Assembly (NCBI GenBank): GCA_949316495.1
Contig: OX439006.1
Span: forward strand, 52,166,369-52,230,368
DNA: 64,000 nt
Origin: Amphiduros pacificus
Lineage: Eukaryota; Annelida; Polychaeta; Phyllodocida; Hesionidae
Reading direction: 5' to 3'
Shown here: piece by piece, positions 1 to 12,100 of the stretch
How the letters are laid out: each line of letters opens with the position of its first letter
Numbering within the stretch: position 1 is the first letter of the stretch
Notes under the pieces: model-generated
What the model saw: only the letters and a program-made list of their open reading frames with translations
Databases searched by the model: none
What the model was told of the DNA's origin: nothing
Program-made: the position numbers and the translations under genes

Positions 1-435
1 TTGTGAATCTAAAACAAATCAATAGTCTTTTACATGTACAGCCTTAACATCTGGTCCAGCTAGGGTCACTTGTCAATATTCAAATGGTTTTATCTAGAGG
101 GTTATATATGAGATCTATACAACATGCAAATATCATGTATATTGAAAAATATATATATTTTTAAAAATTAGAGCAATTCTTGGGGGAATGACGGTGGTCA
201 TTTCTTAATAGGATATTTTCAAATTCTTTTTTTTTTTGGTGAAAATTTGATGGATTCATTTTTGTTTTGCAGTTAAATCATTATACATTTACACAAAACA
301 TTTCAAGAACATTGCCAGGGTCATAAATCTTCCTCAATTGACAAGAAAGTCTTTTTTGAATATGGTCATCTTGCCTATTCAACTTTATTTTATTTGATCC
401 TAATTTATGATATATTATTAATTATAAAACCGGCA
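1..435. other. AT-rich non-coding DNA, no gene seen
   Basis: AT-rich sequence with short A/T runs and no open frame or splice pattern that I recognise. It lies upstream of the first recognised TPD52-like exon and may be intron or 5' flank of that gene. Confidence 0.5.
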
Positions 436-2264
436 AGAAGGATCATTAGATGGGTCCTAAGATGGATCATACGATGGGTCCTAAGATGGATCATTAGATG
501 GGTCTTTAGAAGGATCATTAGATGGGTCTTTCAATGGATCATTAGATGGGTCTTTAGAAGGATCATTAGATGGGTCTTTCAATGGATCTTTAGAAGGATC
601 ATTAGATGGGTCTTTAGAAGGATCATTAGATGGGTCTTTAGAAGGATCATTAGATGGGTCTTTAGATGGATCATTAGATGGGACTTTAGAAGGATCATTA
701 GATGGGTCTTTCAATGGATCTTTAGAAGGATCATTAGATGGGTCTTTAGAAGGATCATTAGATGGGTCTTTAGAAGGATCATTAAATGGGTCTTTAGATG
801 GATCATTAGATGGGTCTTTAGAAGGATCATTAAATGGGTCTTTAGATGGATCATTAGATGGGTCTTTAGAAGGATCATTAGATGGGTCTTTAGAAGGATC
901 ATTAAATGGGTCTTTAGATGGATCATTAGATGGGTCTTTAGAAGGATCATTAAATGGGTCTTTAGATGGATCATTAGATGGGTCTTTAGAAGGATTATTA
1001 GATGGGTCTTTAGATGGATCATTAGATGGGTCTTTAGAAGGATCATTAAATGGGTCTTTAGAAGGATCATTAAATGGGTCTTTAGATGGATCATTAGATG
1101 GGTCTTTAGAAGGATCATTAGATGGGACTTTCAATGGATCATTAGAAGGATCATTAGATGGGTCTTTAGAAGGATCATTAGATGGGTCTTTAGAAGGATC
1201 ATTAGATGGGTCTTTAGATGGATCATTAGATGGGACTTTAGAAGGATCATTAGATGGGTCTTTCAATGGATCATTAGAAGGATCATTAGATGGGTCTTTA
1301 GAAGGATCATTAGATGGGTCTTTAGAAGGATCATTAGATGGGTCTTTAGATGGATCATTAGATGGGACTTTAGAAGGATCATTAGATGGGTCTTTCAATG
1401 GATCTTTAGAAGGATCATTAGATGGGTCTTTAGAAGGATCATTAGATGGGTCTTTAGAAGGATCATTAGATGGGTCTTTAGAAGGATCATTAGATGGGTC
1501 TTTAGATGGATCATTAGATGGGACTTTAGAAGGATCATTAGATGGGTCTTTCAATGGATCTTTAGAAGGATCATTAGATGGGTCTTTAGAAGGATCATTA
1601 GATGGGTCTTTAGAAGGATCATTAGATGGGTCTTTAGAAGGATCATTAAATGGGTCTTTAGATGGATCATTAGATGGGTCTTTAGAAGGATCATTAAATG
1701 GGTCTTTAGATGGATCATTAGATGGGTCTTTAGAAGGATCATTAGATGGGTCTTTAGAAGGATCATTAAATGGGTCTTTAGATGGATCATTAGATGGGTC
1801 TTTAGAAGGATCATTAAATGGGTCTTTAGATGGATCATTAGATGGGTCTTTAGAAGGATTATTAGATGGGTCTTTAGATGGATCATTAGATGGGTCTTTA
1901 GAAGGATCATTAAATGGGTCTTTAGAAGGATCATTAGATGGGTCTTTAGAAGGATCATTAAATGGGTCTTTAGATGGATCATTAGATGGGTCTTTAGAAG
2001 GATCATTAGATGGGACTTTAGATGGATCATTAGATGGGTCTTTAGAAGGATCATTAGATGGGTCTTTAGAAGGATCATTAAATGGGTCTTTAGATGGATC
2101 ATTAGATGGGTCTTTAGAAGGATCATCAGATGGATCTTTAGAAGGATTATTAGATGGGTCTTTAGATGGATCATTAGATGGGTCTTTAGATGGATCATAA
2201 TATGGGACTTTAGAAGGATCATTAGATGGGTCTTTCAATGGATCATTAGATGGGTCACTAGATG
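436..2264. repeat. 24-bp minisatellite array, about 76 copies
   Basis: Tandem array with a 24-bp unit built from two half-units, GGATCATTAGAT and GGGTCTTTAGAA. Variants (GGGACTTT, TTTCAATGG, ATTAAATGG) recur in blocks, which indicates higher-order duplication. Because 24 is a multiple of 3 and the unit lacks stops in several frames, both strands carry long open frames (period-8 peptides such as DPSNDPSK on -). No splice, initiation or conservation evidence supports a gene. It sits upstream of, or in a 5' intron of, the TPD52-like gene. Confidence 0.93.
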
Positions 2265-3140
2265 TTTAAGCCAATCCATATTTACTGTGTGGTTTGCAGC
2301 ATTCAGTAAGATGTGCTATCTGAGAGCAGCATAACAGGACTAGCAACTCACCCCCTGTATTAATGCTCTCAGGTGCTATCAAGAAAGGTTATGATTGGCA
2401 GTGGCCATTCAAACACCCTGAAAGTAGCCATTTTCAAAGAGCATGTTCCTAATTGTGACCTTCTTTGTCAATTGTCTCATGGTGATGATATAGTCAAACA
2501 ATAGTGAAGGATTTATGAGACATATTGAATAGTCATCAAGGAGTGTGCACATCATATTATGAGTATCTGCTGAAGCATTCAAAATAAAGTGTCAACATAA
2601 CTTTGCTGCTTTCATTTTATTTTCACTCAGTTGACTTCGTCAGCAAAGCTTATGTAGCATGAGGGACCATTTTCTATCTGTCAATCTGTCAGTTTTTTCT
2701 CCTTGGAAAACACTTGGTTGATTTTTTAACAATTTATAAGAGATTAACCCAATGTCTGTTTTCTATAAAGCTCAGATGAGCCAAATATTTTAGAGAAATG
2801 CAGAAACGTTTCAGCTTTCTGATTTAGATGTAATCAGATGTGTTCTTTGTATTTATTATATGATATTTTTGCTATTTGGAATTGAACCCTAATACATTAA
2901 TATTTCCCAATATTTTCCATTTCACTCTGTACAAACCATGTTCAACACTGCACAATCATTTAATTATCTCCTGAAATTATCTCCTAAAGATTTTCCTGTT
3001 ATATCCGTTAAGTTTGACTTGTTTTGTTGATATCTACAATGTATTTTTTCCTGAAAATATCTTAACCTATCAAAGAAGATGGTAGACAAAGACAAAAATG
3101 GAGGTTCCTCTCATATGTTCTTTTTGATCTGTATTTGTAG
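2265..3140. other. non-coding DNA upstream of first recognised TPD52-like exon
   Basis: No exon is supported here. The next exon, at 3141, starts inside a codon after a TTTGTAG acceptor, so this stretch is most simply intron of the TPD52-like gene. Confidence 0.5.
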
Positions 3141-6100
3141 ATGACTTCTTGGACGCATCAGATGTACAATCACCAGAGTATGATAATGTCATAAACCAGA
3201 ATTCAGAACCCGTCGATCCAGAGACCAAAGCCAGACAAGATGAAGAAATGAAGCAAGAGCTTGAAAAGGTCAGTTCATTGAGAATCATCTTTAAAAAAAA
3301 CAGAGAGGTTTTTTAATCTGACCATGGGAAAGAGAATTTGAGATTTTAAACCCTACTAAGCACATGATATTTTATGACATGATTTCAGTTAGAAGACGAG
3401 ATCATGACATTACGTCAGGTGCTGAGCGTCAAAGTGCGGCAGTCTTCCGATCTCAAACGTAAACTGGGAATCACTCCGATGGTAGAGTTCAGACATGATC
3501 TCAAACAAGGAATCCAGAACATCAAAGAATCGGACGCGTAAGTATTTCTTTACAGTTAAACAGTAAAATATTTGCCAAAAAGTAAAAAAGAATTATAGGC
3601 AACACATGCTGCCTACAGGATGTAGACACAACTCATCAATTAAGTTTTGTGTGCATCAAATCATATGTATAATTTACATAAGGAAATACCTCAATGAGGC
3701 TGGTGATTTGCATTGAGACGTGATGCAAAACAAGGGGAAAAAAGGCATACATCTATTAAATTAATATGTGTTTTGTGATATGTACAATGTAGTAGCATGT
3801 CCTGTACAAAGATTCGGTTTTGAATGCAGGATATTTTTAATGTCCTGGTCAAAAATGCAGGATAATTAAATGTCCTGCCCTGGTCAAATATGTTAATGAA
3901 AAAATAGTTTATATTGATAGCCTTTTTACCTCACATAATTTTATATTTTTATGTCACATAATTTTATATTTATGTATAAGAATGCTAAATCATCATTACC
4001 GGTAAATCAATTCTGAGAGACGAGAAACTCTAAAACCTTACCATCTTCTTGCCTTCTGCAATCTCATTATCAGTTATATGATCTGAAACATGACCTTGAT
4101 TCCTCAGTGATATATTGAAAAGGAATTAACAAGGTTCATATACTTCTTTCCATTGTTCAGGGTATTCTTTAATAAACAATATTAAATTATTTTTGTATGA
4201 ATAAAGCACAATAATAATAAGATGAGTTGCAATTGGCTCCTATTTGTGTCCAGAAGCAAGAAAGAATCACAGAAACACACAATAAAGTATAAAATGAGAG
4301 AATTCACTCATGCTAGATTTGATTTCAATTCATTAATAATTGAATTGTTTTGGTGCTACATGCTTGCCAACAAAAATCCAGCTCCTAAATTGCCTAATTT
4401 GGCAAAATTGCTAAAATATTCTGATGCAAAATAACTTGGTGAACATTATTCTACAGTTTGTTTTCATGAGATATTTTGACAACACAAAACTCATCATATT
4501 CTTTTTAATCTTCAAAAGAACTATCAGATATACAGTATTCACTTAAAGAGCAGATATCCATTAAGGTTGCAAGCAAGTTCATACAGGCCATGGATCAACC
4601 GTGGCAAGGAATTCTCTCCCCCAGATTGATCATGGTTCGACCGTGGCAAAGAATTCTCTCCCCCAGATTGATCATGGTTGGAATGAGTATACAAGCCCTG
4701 GTCACTTTGCAGCCACTTAGAACTCATATCTGACAAGAAGGTTAATCAACCTGAAGCATAAACTAATGTTGACAAGAAAAAAAGAAATAGGATTGATATT
4801 ACACGGTCGCACAGGCAATGTTGAACAGGTTACAGTCAAATAGGGGAAGGATCAAATAGGGCCTTTGTGAAAGGACCAGGCACCATTGAACAATAAAAGT
4901 GTGTATTCATGTGCACATCTCATACATGTGCATGTTTATTTGTGAGCGCATGCATTCATGGGCATGTTCATGTGCAGGTGTGCATGTTCATGCACATGCA
5001 TCCATGTGCAGGTACTATGTGTGTTTTTGTTCATATTATTGGTATTTATTTACACATTTACAAGAATAAGACATTTTCTTCTTTATCCTTTGTATTATCT
5101 ATGGTAATGGTAGAATTTGGTAAAAAAAATCTCCTGGCCAAATTTTCTCTCCTCCATGAAATATATAACCATAAATTTTAGCTATAAAAAGGCAATGTTT
5201 TGCAAGCTTGTATACGTTGAAAAAAAATGATTATAATCCTGATAAATAAATGTTACATATTTAGTAGGTTTCATAACATGATTCATGAATATCACAACCA
5301 CAGGTTAAGATCACTGAAACTGTCATTTACTACCGTATTTACTCGTAAGACTTATACACGAGAGCAACCTGTAGACGAGGATTTATGCCCAAAAATTACG
5401 GCACTACAAATTTTCATTACGAACATTCTTATTTTCGAAATAACGAATATCGGACATAGAGGATCAATTAAAATCGATCTGCTATGTCCGATATTCATTA
5501 TTTCGAAATTGCGAACATCGTATTTACGTTTTACCCTAAGTACTCGAGTATAAGACTGTTAAGATCTTGTTGTGTAAGTATATTTACATTTCACTTTAAA
5601 AATGGCCGTCAAACGGTTGAATGATAGCAGTGTCGATGTCTCGAGAGAAACTGACTCGTCTTATATTCGGAAATTTTTTTTTTCAATCAAAATAACCTCA
5701 ATTTTGGGGAGTCGTCTTATACAAGAGTCGTCCTATACACGAGTAAATACAGTATGTCACAATTATTAGTAGTAAGTGTTGCACAGATTGTTCCATATCA
5801 ATAATTGCTGTACACATTGGTCATTTGCAAATAATTAACTCCTTTAGATTGAGATTGCCCTTTCTAAAAACATGAAAAGCATAATAGAATATGATAGAAA
5901 GTATAAGTTTATTACTTTATTTTGAGGGGCAAGAGCTAAGGACCTGGTTTCCAATCAACTCTACATGGACATTTGGAAGAGTGATCATTAATCTATATCA
6001 TGTATTATTTACACACAAGGAAATAGAGTGCAAACAGGTCTGTTTGGCACATGAAGTACGATGATGGTAGAGCAGACAGGTTGATTATCAAGAGGCCTTT

Positions 6101-9100
6101 CACTGCCTCAACTACTGCCTTTAGTATGCTCTCAATGTTCAGTATATGGCTTCACCTAGAAGATGTGGGAATTTACTTTTGTTGCCTATAAAGAGTTGAT
6201 GACTCGATATTATAATTCTACATTTTTAAATATGAAAAAGGTCTTTAATGTTACAATATGAGCCATATTGAAAATGCGGCCATCTTAGCAAGCCATGCAT
6301 CACCAGCAAGTGTGTCTCAGCTTTTCACATTCCCTATGGTAAAAATCGGCATGATAAATAACATTCAGAAGAAATTTTATGACGCAGTCGCAGTGGCAGC
6401 AATATAACCGCTGTATTGAAAAGACAGCCATCCAGACCCCATTCCCTGACTCAACATGAAAAACTCGCCCAGTGTCTTGTAATCACCTTATGAGATATCA
6501 CTCTTCTATTGAACATTTACTCTCTGAGGCGAAAGAAGATATTGATTTTCTTGTCCCATAATTTGTTGGTAGCTTCGAGAGAAACAATTTACATGGTGAG
6601 GTCGCACTCCTACTTTGCTTGGCAGAGCTCGGTGCTTCCTAACAGGCTCCGCTATTTCTTTTGGCATTTATGATATTGTGAGTGAGAGAGTTCCATATTC
6701 TACAACCTTCTTGGAACCAATAGGTAATGAGTCTAAGGTTAGTTAGTCACGTGTCTTAACAAGGCCCATTGGTGTAATTATTGCGGTTAGAAATAGGGAG
6801 TATTACATCAACAAATACAGTTTGTAATTTTTTCTTTGAAAATTGACAATGACATGAATAAAAGATATAGTCACATAGACGAAATAACCAAAGGATGGAC
6901 AATTCACTATTCAGAGATTGGAGGAAAATAACATTCCTTATTTCTCTCTCTTAGGCATGGCTTTGCTCAGTATTTTTGTTTACCATTGGTGGGGGGGAGG
7001 GGGGGGTCCATAACCAAGATGAAAAGATTACTGTTTCAACTAGCCACAAAGGTTGCTCGTGGCATAACAGCTCAACTCAGATTTGTATTTGATGCGCAGT
7101 ATTGATTAAAGGCACCTCGGCAGAGGGTAACACAGATCAGCCATGGATTCTGGCTGGAATAGATGAGCTGCAGTCGGCCAATTGTTTGGCGGTCACTGGC
7201 TGTGGCCCGGATATAATTTACTATGGAGACAGGGCAGGCTAAGCTGGCAGTATTTAGCCATGTGGCTATAGAGGCACCAGGATTACTCTGCCAGACTCTG
7301 GGATGTTATCACAGAAACGGCCAATGAATTAAATTTGGGAAAAGTGGCACTGGATGCTCTTGACATAAGAAGACACATCTGTGGACTGTTTTAGACATAA
7401 TAAGACTCTTCACTGATTCACCTAGACATGATTAGATGGTCACACAGCCTAGATTTGATCACTCCATCTGTCCTGGACGTCATAAGACAGATCAGACAGA
7501 TAAGATAGTGCTTAACTTGGGACACAAACAAACTGACTGTCATTAAGAGGCAGAACGCCGTCTGTCTGTGCAGAATCTCTGACTTGCCCAAAATTCATGG
7601 ATTGAAACCATATAGTATACACATACATGCATGACAATATCTTAGATGAGTTCAGTGTTAAACTTTAGTTTGTCAATGAGTTTTTTACCTCAAAATGTTG
7701 ACCTTCCAACGTCATTTTGTACCTGATAAGATCAAAGGTCTTCATCAATGCAAACTCTTTAACTTACCTAAAATCTCCTGGATGGCATAAACCTTAGCAC
7801 ATGCCGGCTTCATCACCATATCTCAGGCTCATGTCATATTGACATTTCCATTGACTTTTTCCCTCAGTAATCAGGTCAAGGTCAAAGTGTCTAGAGGGTA
7901 CTCTGTCTTGCCCAATAATGCCGAGGTTGACACCAAATTCTTGTCCAGCATTAGTCTCCTTGATAAAATCATGGACAATATTGACTTTGACCTTAATGAC
8001 CTTACTTATATTGGTGAGATTAATTAGATCTACACAACCAATCTGTGTAGTTTAGGCATGCAAAGGGCTCAAGGATGACAGGCCAGTATTAGGTCGATCA
8101 GTCCTATCTGGGTTTTTTTTGTCCTGGTTTTGTCCCTTTGTCCTGGTCTTGGACCATACAAGAGCCATGTCTGACAGAAATGTACTGCGAATACTTTTTT
8201 TTTATGTTGATGATATTAATAGTTCATTTATCATAATTACTATTGCTAAATTTACAGATATATTTGTTCTTAATGGTCCATTTTACATATTGATTTGTCT
8301 TATAGATGTAGTTGTTTTTGACGGGATCAGGCATTGTATCTCCTACTTGCTTTAATGTTTGAGGTCAGCCACCTTTCATTATACATCAGTTGTGCCAAAT
8401 ATGATTAACAAATAAATACACAAATAGGTATGGAGTATTTGAATCTCTGGCCAAATTTTTGTTTATGGACGACATTGACCCACGGTAGCAGATTCAGTGA
8501 TGAAAGTCTTCAGGAAATAACCTGAATTCAGGTTTTTTTTCTTCAAATGTGAAATTCAAAATGGTCTGAACTCAGACTGAAACATCCAAAAATGACATTT
8601 CTGAAAGGGGGTAGGGGTATCTTCAGGTTAATTTTTAAGGGTTTCAGGTTTTGTCCTGAATGCTGACTTTCATCACTGCAGATTCTTGTGTTGTGTGAAA
8701 CATTTTTTTATTTATTTCAGTTTTAAAAGGATTGTGTAACAATAGATATATGTCAAGTGTGAAAGTATTTATGCAAGCATCCCAGATTCCTGAAAATGCA
8801 GCAAAATATACAAGTTGATGTGGATGTTTTTCTAGAGCAATTTCGCCTAATTATAAATAATGGATGGTTTTTTTTAACTGTCACTAATGAAAAACGTTTG
8901 CTCCCCATCAGGTTCCAGAAGACCAATGAAAAGTTCAGTGCAGTGGGAGATAAGATTTCATCTTCAGATGCGTGAGTGTCGACATTGTGTGATTGTCAAC
9001 AGTTCCTGCCCAACACCCCAACCACCTCTACAAGATGCATATTCTACCAAGTATAACATGTGCATCAGACGGAGGCTGGTTGCGGTGCTGTGTAGTTCCT

Positions 9101-12100
9101 GCCCAACACCCCAACCACCTCTACAAGATGCATATTCTAACAAGTATAAGATGTGCATCAGACGGAGGCTGGTTGCGGTGCTGTGTAGTTCCTGCCCAAC
9201 ACCCCAACCACCTCTACAAGATGCATATTCTAACAAGTATAACATGTGCATCAGACGGAGGCTGGTTGCGGTGCTGTGTAGTTCCTGCCCAACACCCCAA
9301 CCACCTCTACAAGATGCATATTCTACCAAGTATAAGATGTGCATCACATGGAGGCTGGTTGCGGTGCTGTGTAGTTCCTGCCCAACACCCCAACCACCTC
9401 TACAAGATGCATATTCTACCAAGTATAACATGTGCATCAGACGGAGGCTGGTTGCGGTGCTGTGTATTGTATGAATGTGGATGTATATGTCAATTAATGT
9501 AGTGGCTTAATGTGGTCTTGACTGCGAGTAACATAGCATGTCGCTGCTCCCCAGCAGCTCGGTGGATGTAGCACAGACATTAACACAATATGAACATAAC
9601 AAAACTTATAACTGATAAACGTGCAGTGCAAAGCATGGCTAAGTTTGCAATCCCTCAATTGTCTTGCCATCCAAAAAATGATAAAAATAGTGTTCTTGGC
9701 ATTGTAATGAAACATTGTAATGTGAAATTTGGATGAATCATGCAACTGGTTAGAACTTCAGCATACACTGTGCATCCTTGCTTTATCTCAGTAACTGTCA
9801 TTGATGCATGAAGCATCTTCCTTCCACTGTTACGGTATATATATATACCAGGTAAAATGATCTGAGAACTAGTTAAGATACACAGACAAAGGGCCATTTC
9901 ATGTAAAGATTTTGACATCACATTGACCAGCAAACAGAGAAGAAAAATTACTTATTACTCAAGTCCTTTGTGGTAAAAATTCAACAGGAAGATGTTCTGC
10001 CCTCTTTCTGTCCTGGAATTAGTTTTATTAAAGTTTTAGTTTCTCAATTATTTAAGTAAGAACTATTTATTTCAATAACTGACCATGCACACATCCATAA
10101 AGTGATTTATTTCACCTCAAAACCATTTCAAGTAACTCAATTATTTGTGTAAAATTATGAAAAAAAACTCAAATCATTAGACATTTTTTTCACAGTGATT
10201 AGGAATGATATTTTTGATTTTTTTTTAATTCAAGATTGAAAGTTACAATAGCACACGAAAAAATATGTTTTTTGTTTTTATGGTGGGGGGGGGGGGGGGG
10301 GGGTAACTGTTGGAAAAAAGACACTTAACTAATCAGACATTTTTGTGAATGACAACATCAATATTCTAGACATTTATGTTGGATGTATTTTGTAAGTATG
10401 ACATTTAACCTATTTGTTTGAACTTTAAATTAGATATGATATTTTTATAAAGTTTTGCCATAACCAGATGCCCTCTGGTGGCAAAAGTAACAGGAGCATT
10501 GTAAGCATTGTTTTAGTTGCGCTTATTAATAAGCATAGCTTATGCAGTAAGTTTATTTATTAGTTTTTAAGATGAAACCGGTCACCGGGACTCAATGACT
10601 TATTCTTTTCGAAGAGTAACTGGGATCTTTTGCATTATCACAAAGACATGATAACACAAACCATGGTATTTGATAATCTGTCATGGAGCACTGGCTGCAG
10701 TATCAGATATTCACCTTACTATACCATGCAGTAAGACCCAAATTGCTTGTCCCATCCAGGATTCTAACCTGGGACCTCTAGCATGGGAGACAGACATCTT
10801 ACCAATTGAGCCACTTCCCACCTCAGAGTCCTTAATGCAGCAAGAGGGAAACAACAAACAGCAATCATCACAGCCCTTGGGCTTTTGGCCTGTGTTTAAA
10901 TACTATACCATCTATGTTTCTGTAAATAGATGTTTCTGTTTGCATTGCTGTATCAGTGCATGATTGTACATGTATGTATGGAAATCATACTGAAACCATA
11001 GGATGTCAGCAGCACTGACATCATTGCAGTACTGAGGCTATTTTCAATAAGATAATTACATCCCACTTTTTGGTGTCTTAGAAATTGTAAAGAATTCATA
11101 TTGTCGGCCATGCCCGTTCCACCTTATGTTAATTAATATCCTTTCTGTTTGAAACATTCACAGTGGCAAAGCTCTGTGCTTAATCAGTGTAATTTATGGC
11201 AACTACTGCCAGTGCGATATTGCGCACCCGTTTTGCACATCCACATAAATTGCCACAAATTTCAATTAAGCAGTTAATGGAGCAAGCGGGAGAGATCTTG
11301 TAGCTTTAATTGGGTTGTGTGGTGGGAGGGGAGGTGTGGCTGATGGATGAGGTTCGCATCCCATTGGCAGGCACCGCAGCAGTCCCACACTCGCCCACAC
11401 AGTGCTGCATAGCAAATCTCAGGCTTTTACTCGGATTGAATAAATATCAGATGAAGACATTTTCATTTCTTGGCATCTTCTTCAGCTGATTAATGCGATG
11501 GGGAGACTCCACCATAGACAGACAACCTTCACTGTTTTGAAGCAATTTGGTGTTTTAAAGCTTTTATGCAAATTACTTTAATTTGATATTGATGCAAACA
11601 ACTTGGCTTCAATGAAAAAAAGCACAATATGAAGTGAAAAAAGTCTTTTTTATGCATTCTTCATCATGACTAGGCTTAGTATTGTCAGTGGAGATTCATC
11701 CATATGTACTTTCATGAATGAAAATTTAACTTTGGTAATATTTCAGCAACCATTCAAGACTGATCCTTGACCTTCACATGTAATAATCAACGTGACTAGG
11801 GTTATAATTTTGTTTTGTTATTTTATCCATCCGTCCTTCTATCCCAAGTCTTCCGTCTGCTATGTTTTAGCATCTACATAAGCTTGACTCCGGATACTCG
11901 CATCCATATCCTACCCAGAACTACATAATGCTGTGTGATTGGTCTGTCTGTGTGTGTCCATCTGTACATCCATCAGTAGTGCACTTCTAAAACTTTGACC
12001 TTGGCCACATTGCTGCCAAGGTCAAGGTTCTGTCATCCTCAGACAGAATATTGCATTATGACTTTAGGTTGTGATAATGTTTGTTTGTTCTGTCCTTCTC

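Larger units (their letters stand above)
3538..8911. other. TPD52-like intron, non-coding
   Basis: A 5.4-kb intron. It holds a 42-bp direct duplication at 4599, a TIR element at 5331, a hAT-like MITE at 8496, a G-rich run near 6990 (GGTGGGGGGGAGG) and Alu-less AT-rich DNA. The short open frames in it show no recognisable domain. Confidence 0.75.

Noticed and set aside
394-2334. Long open frames on both strands (646 and 585 aa)
   Set aside because: Entirely made of a 24-bp tandem repeat; openness on both strands is a result of a period divisible by 3.
8887-9502. Open frames of 157-195 aa on both strands
   Set aside because: Explained by the 93-bp tandem repeat; only 8912-8971 in it is a real exon.
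10750-10815. Functional tRNA gene on -
   Set aside because: A and B boxes and a T arm are present but the acceptor stem cannot pair, so it is a SINE or relic.
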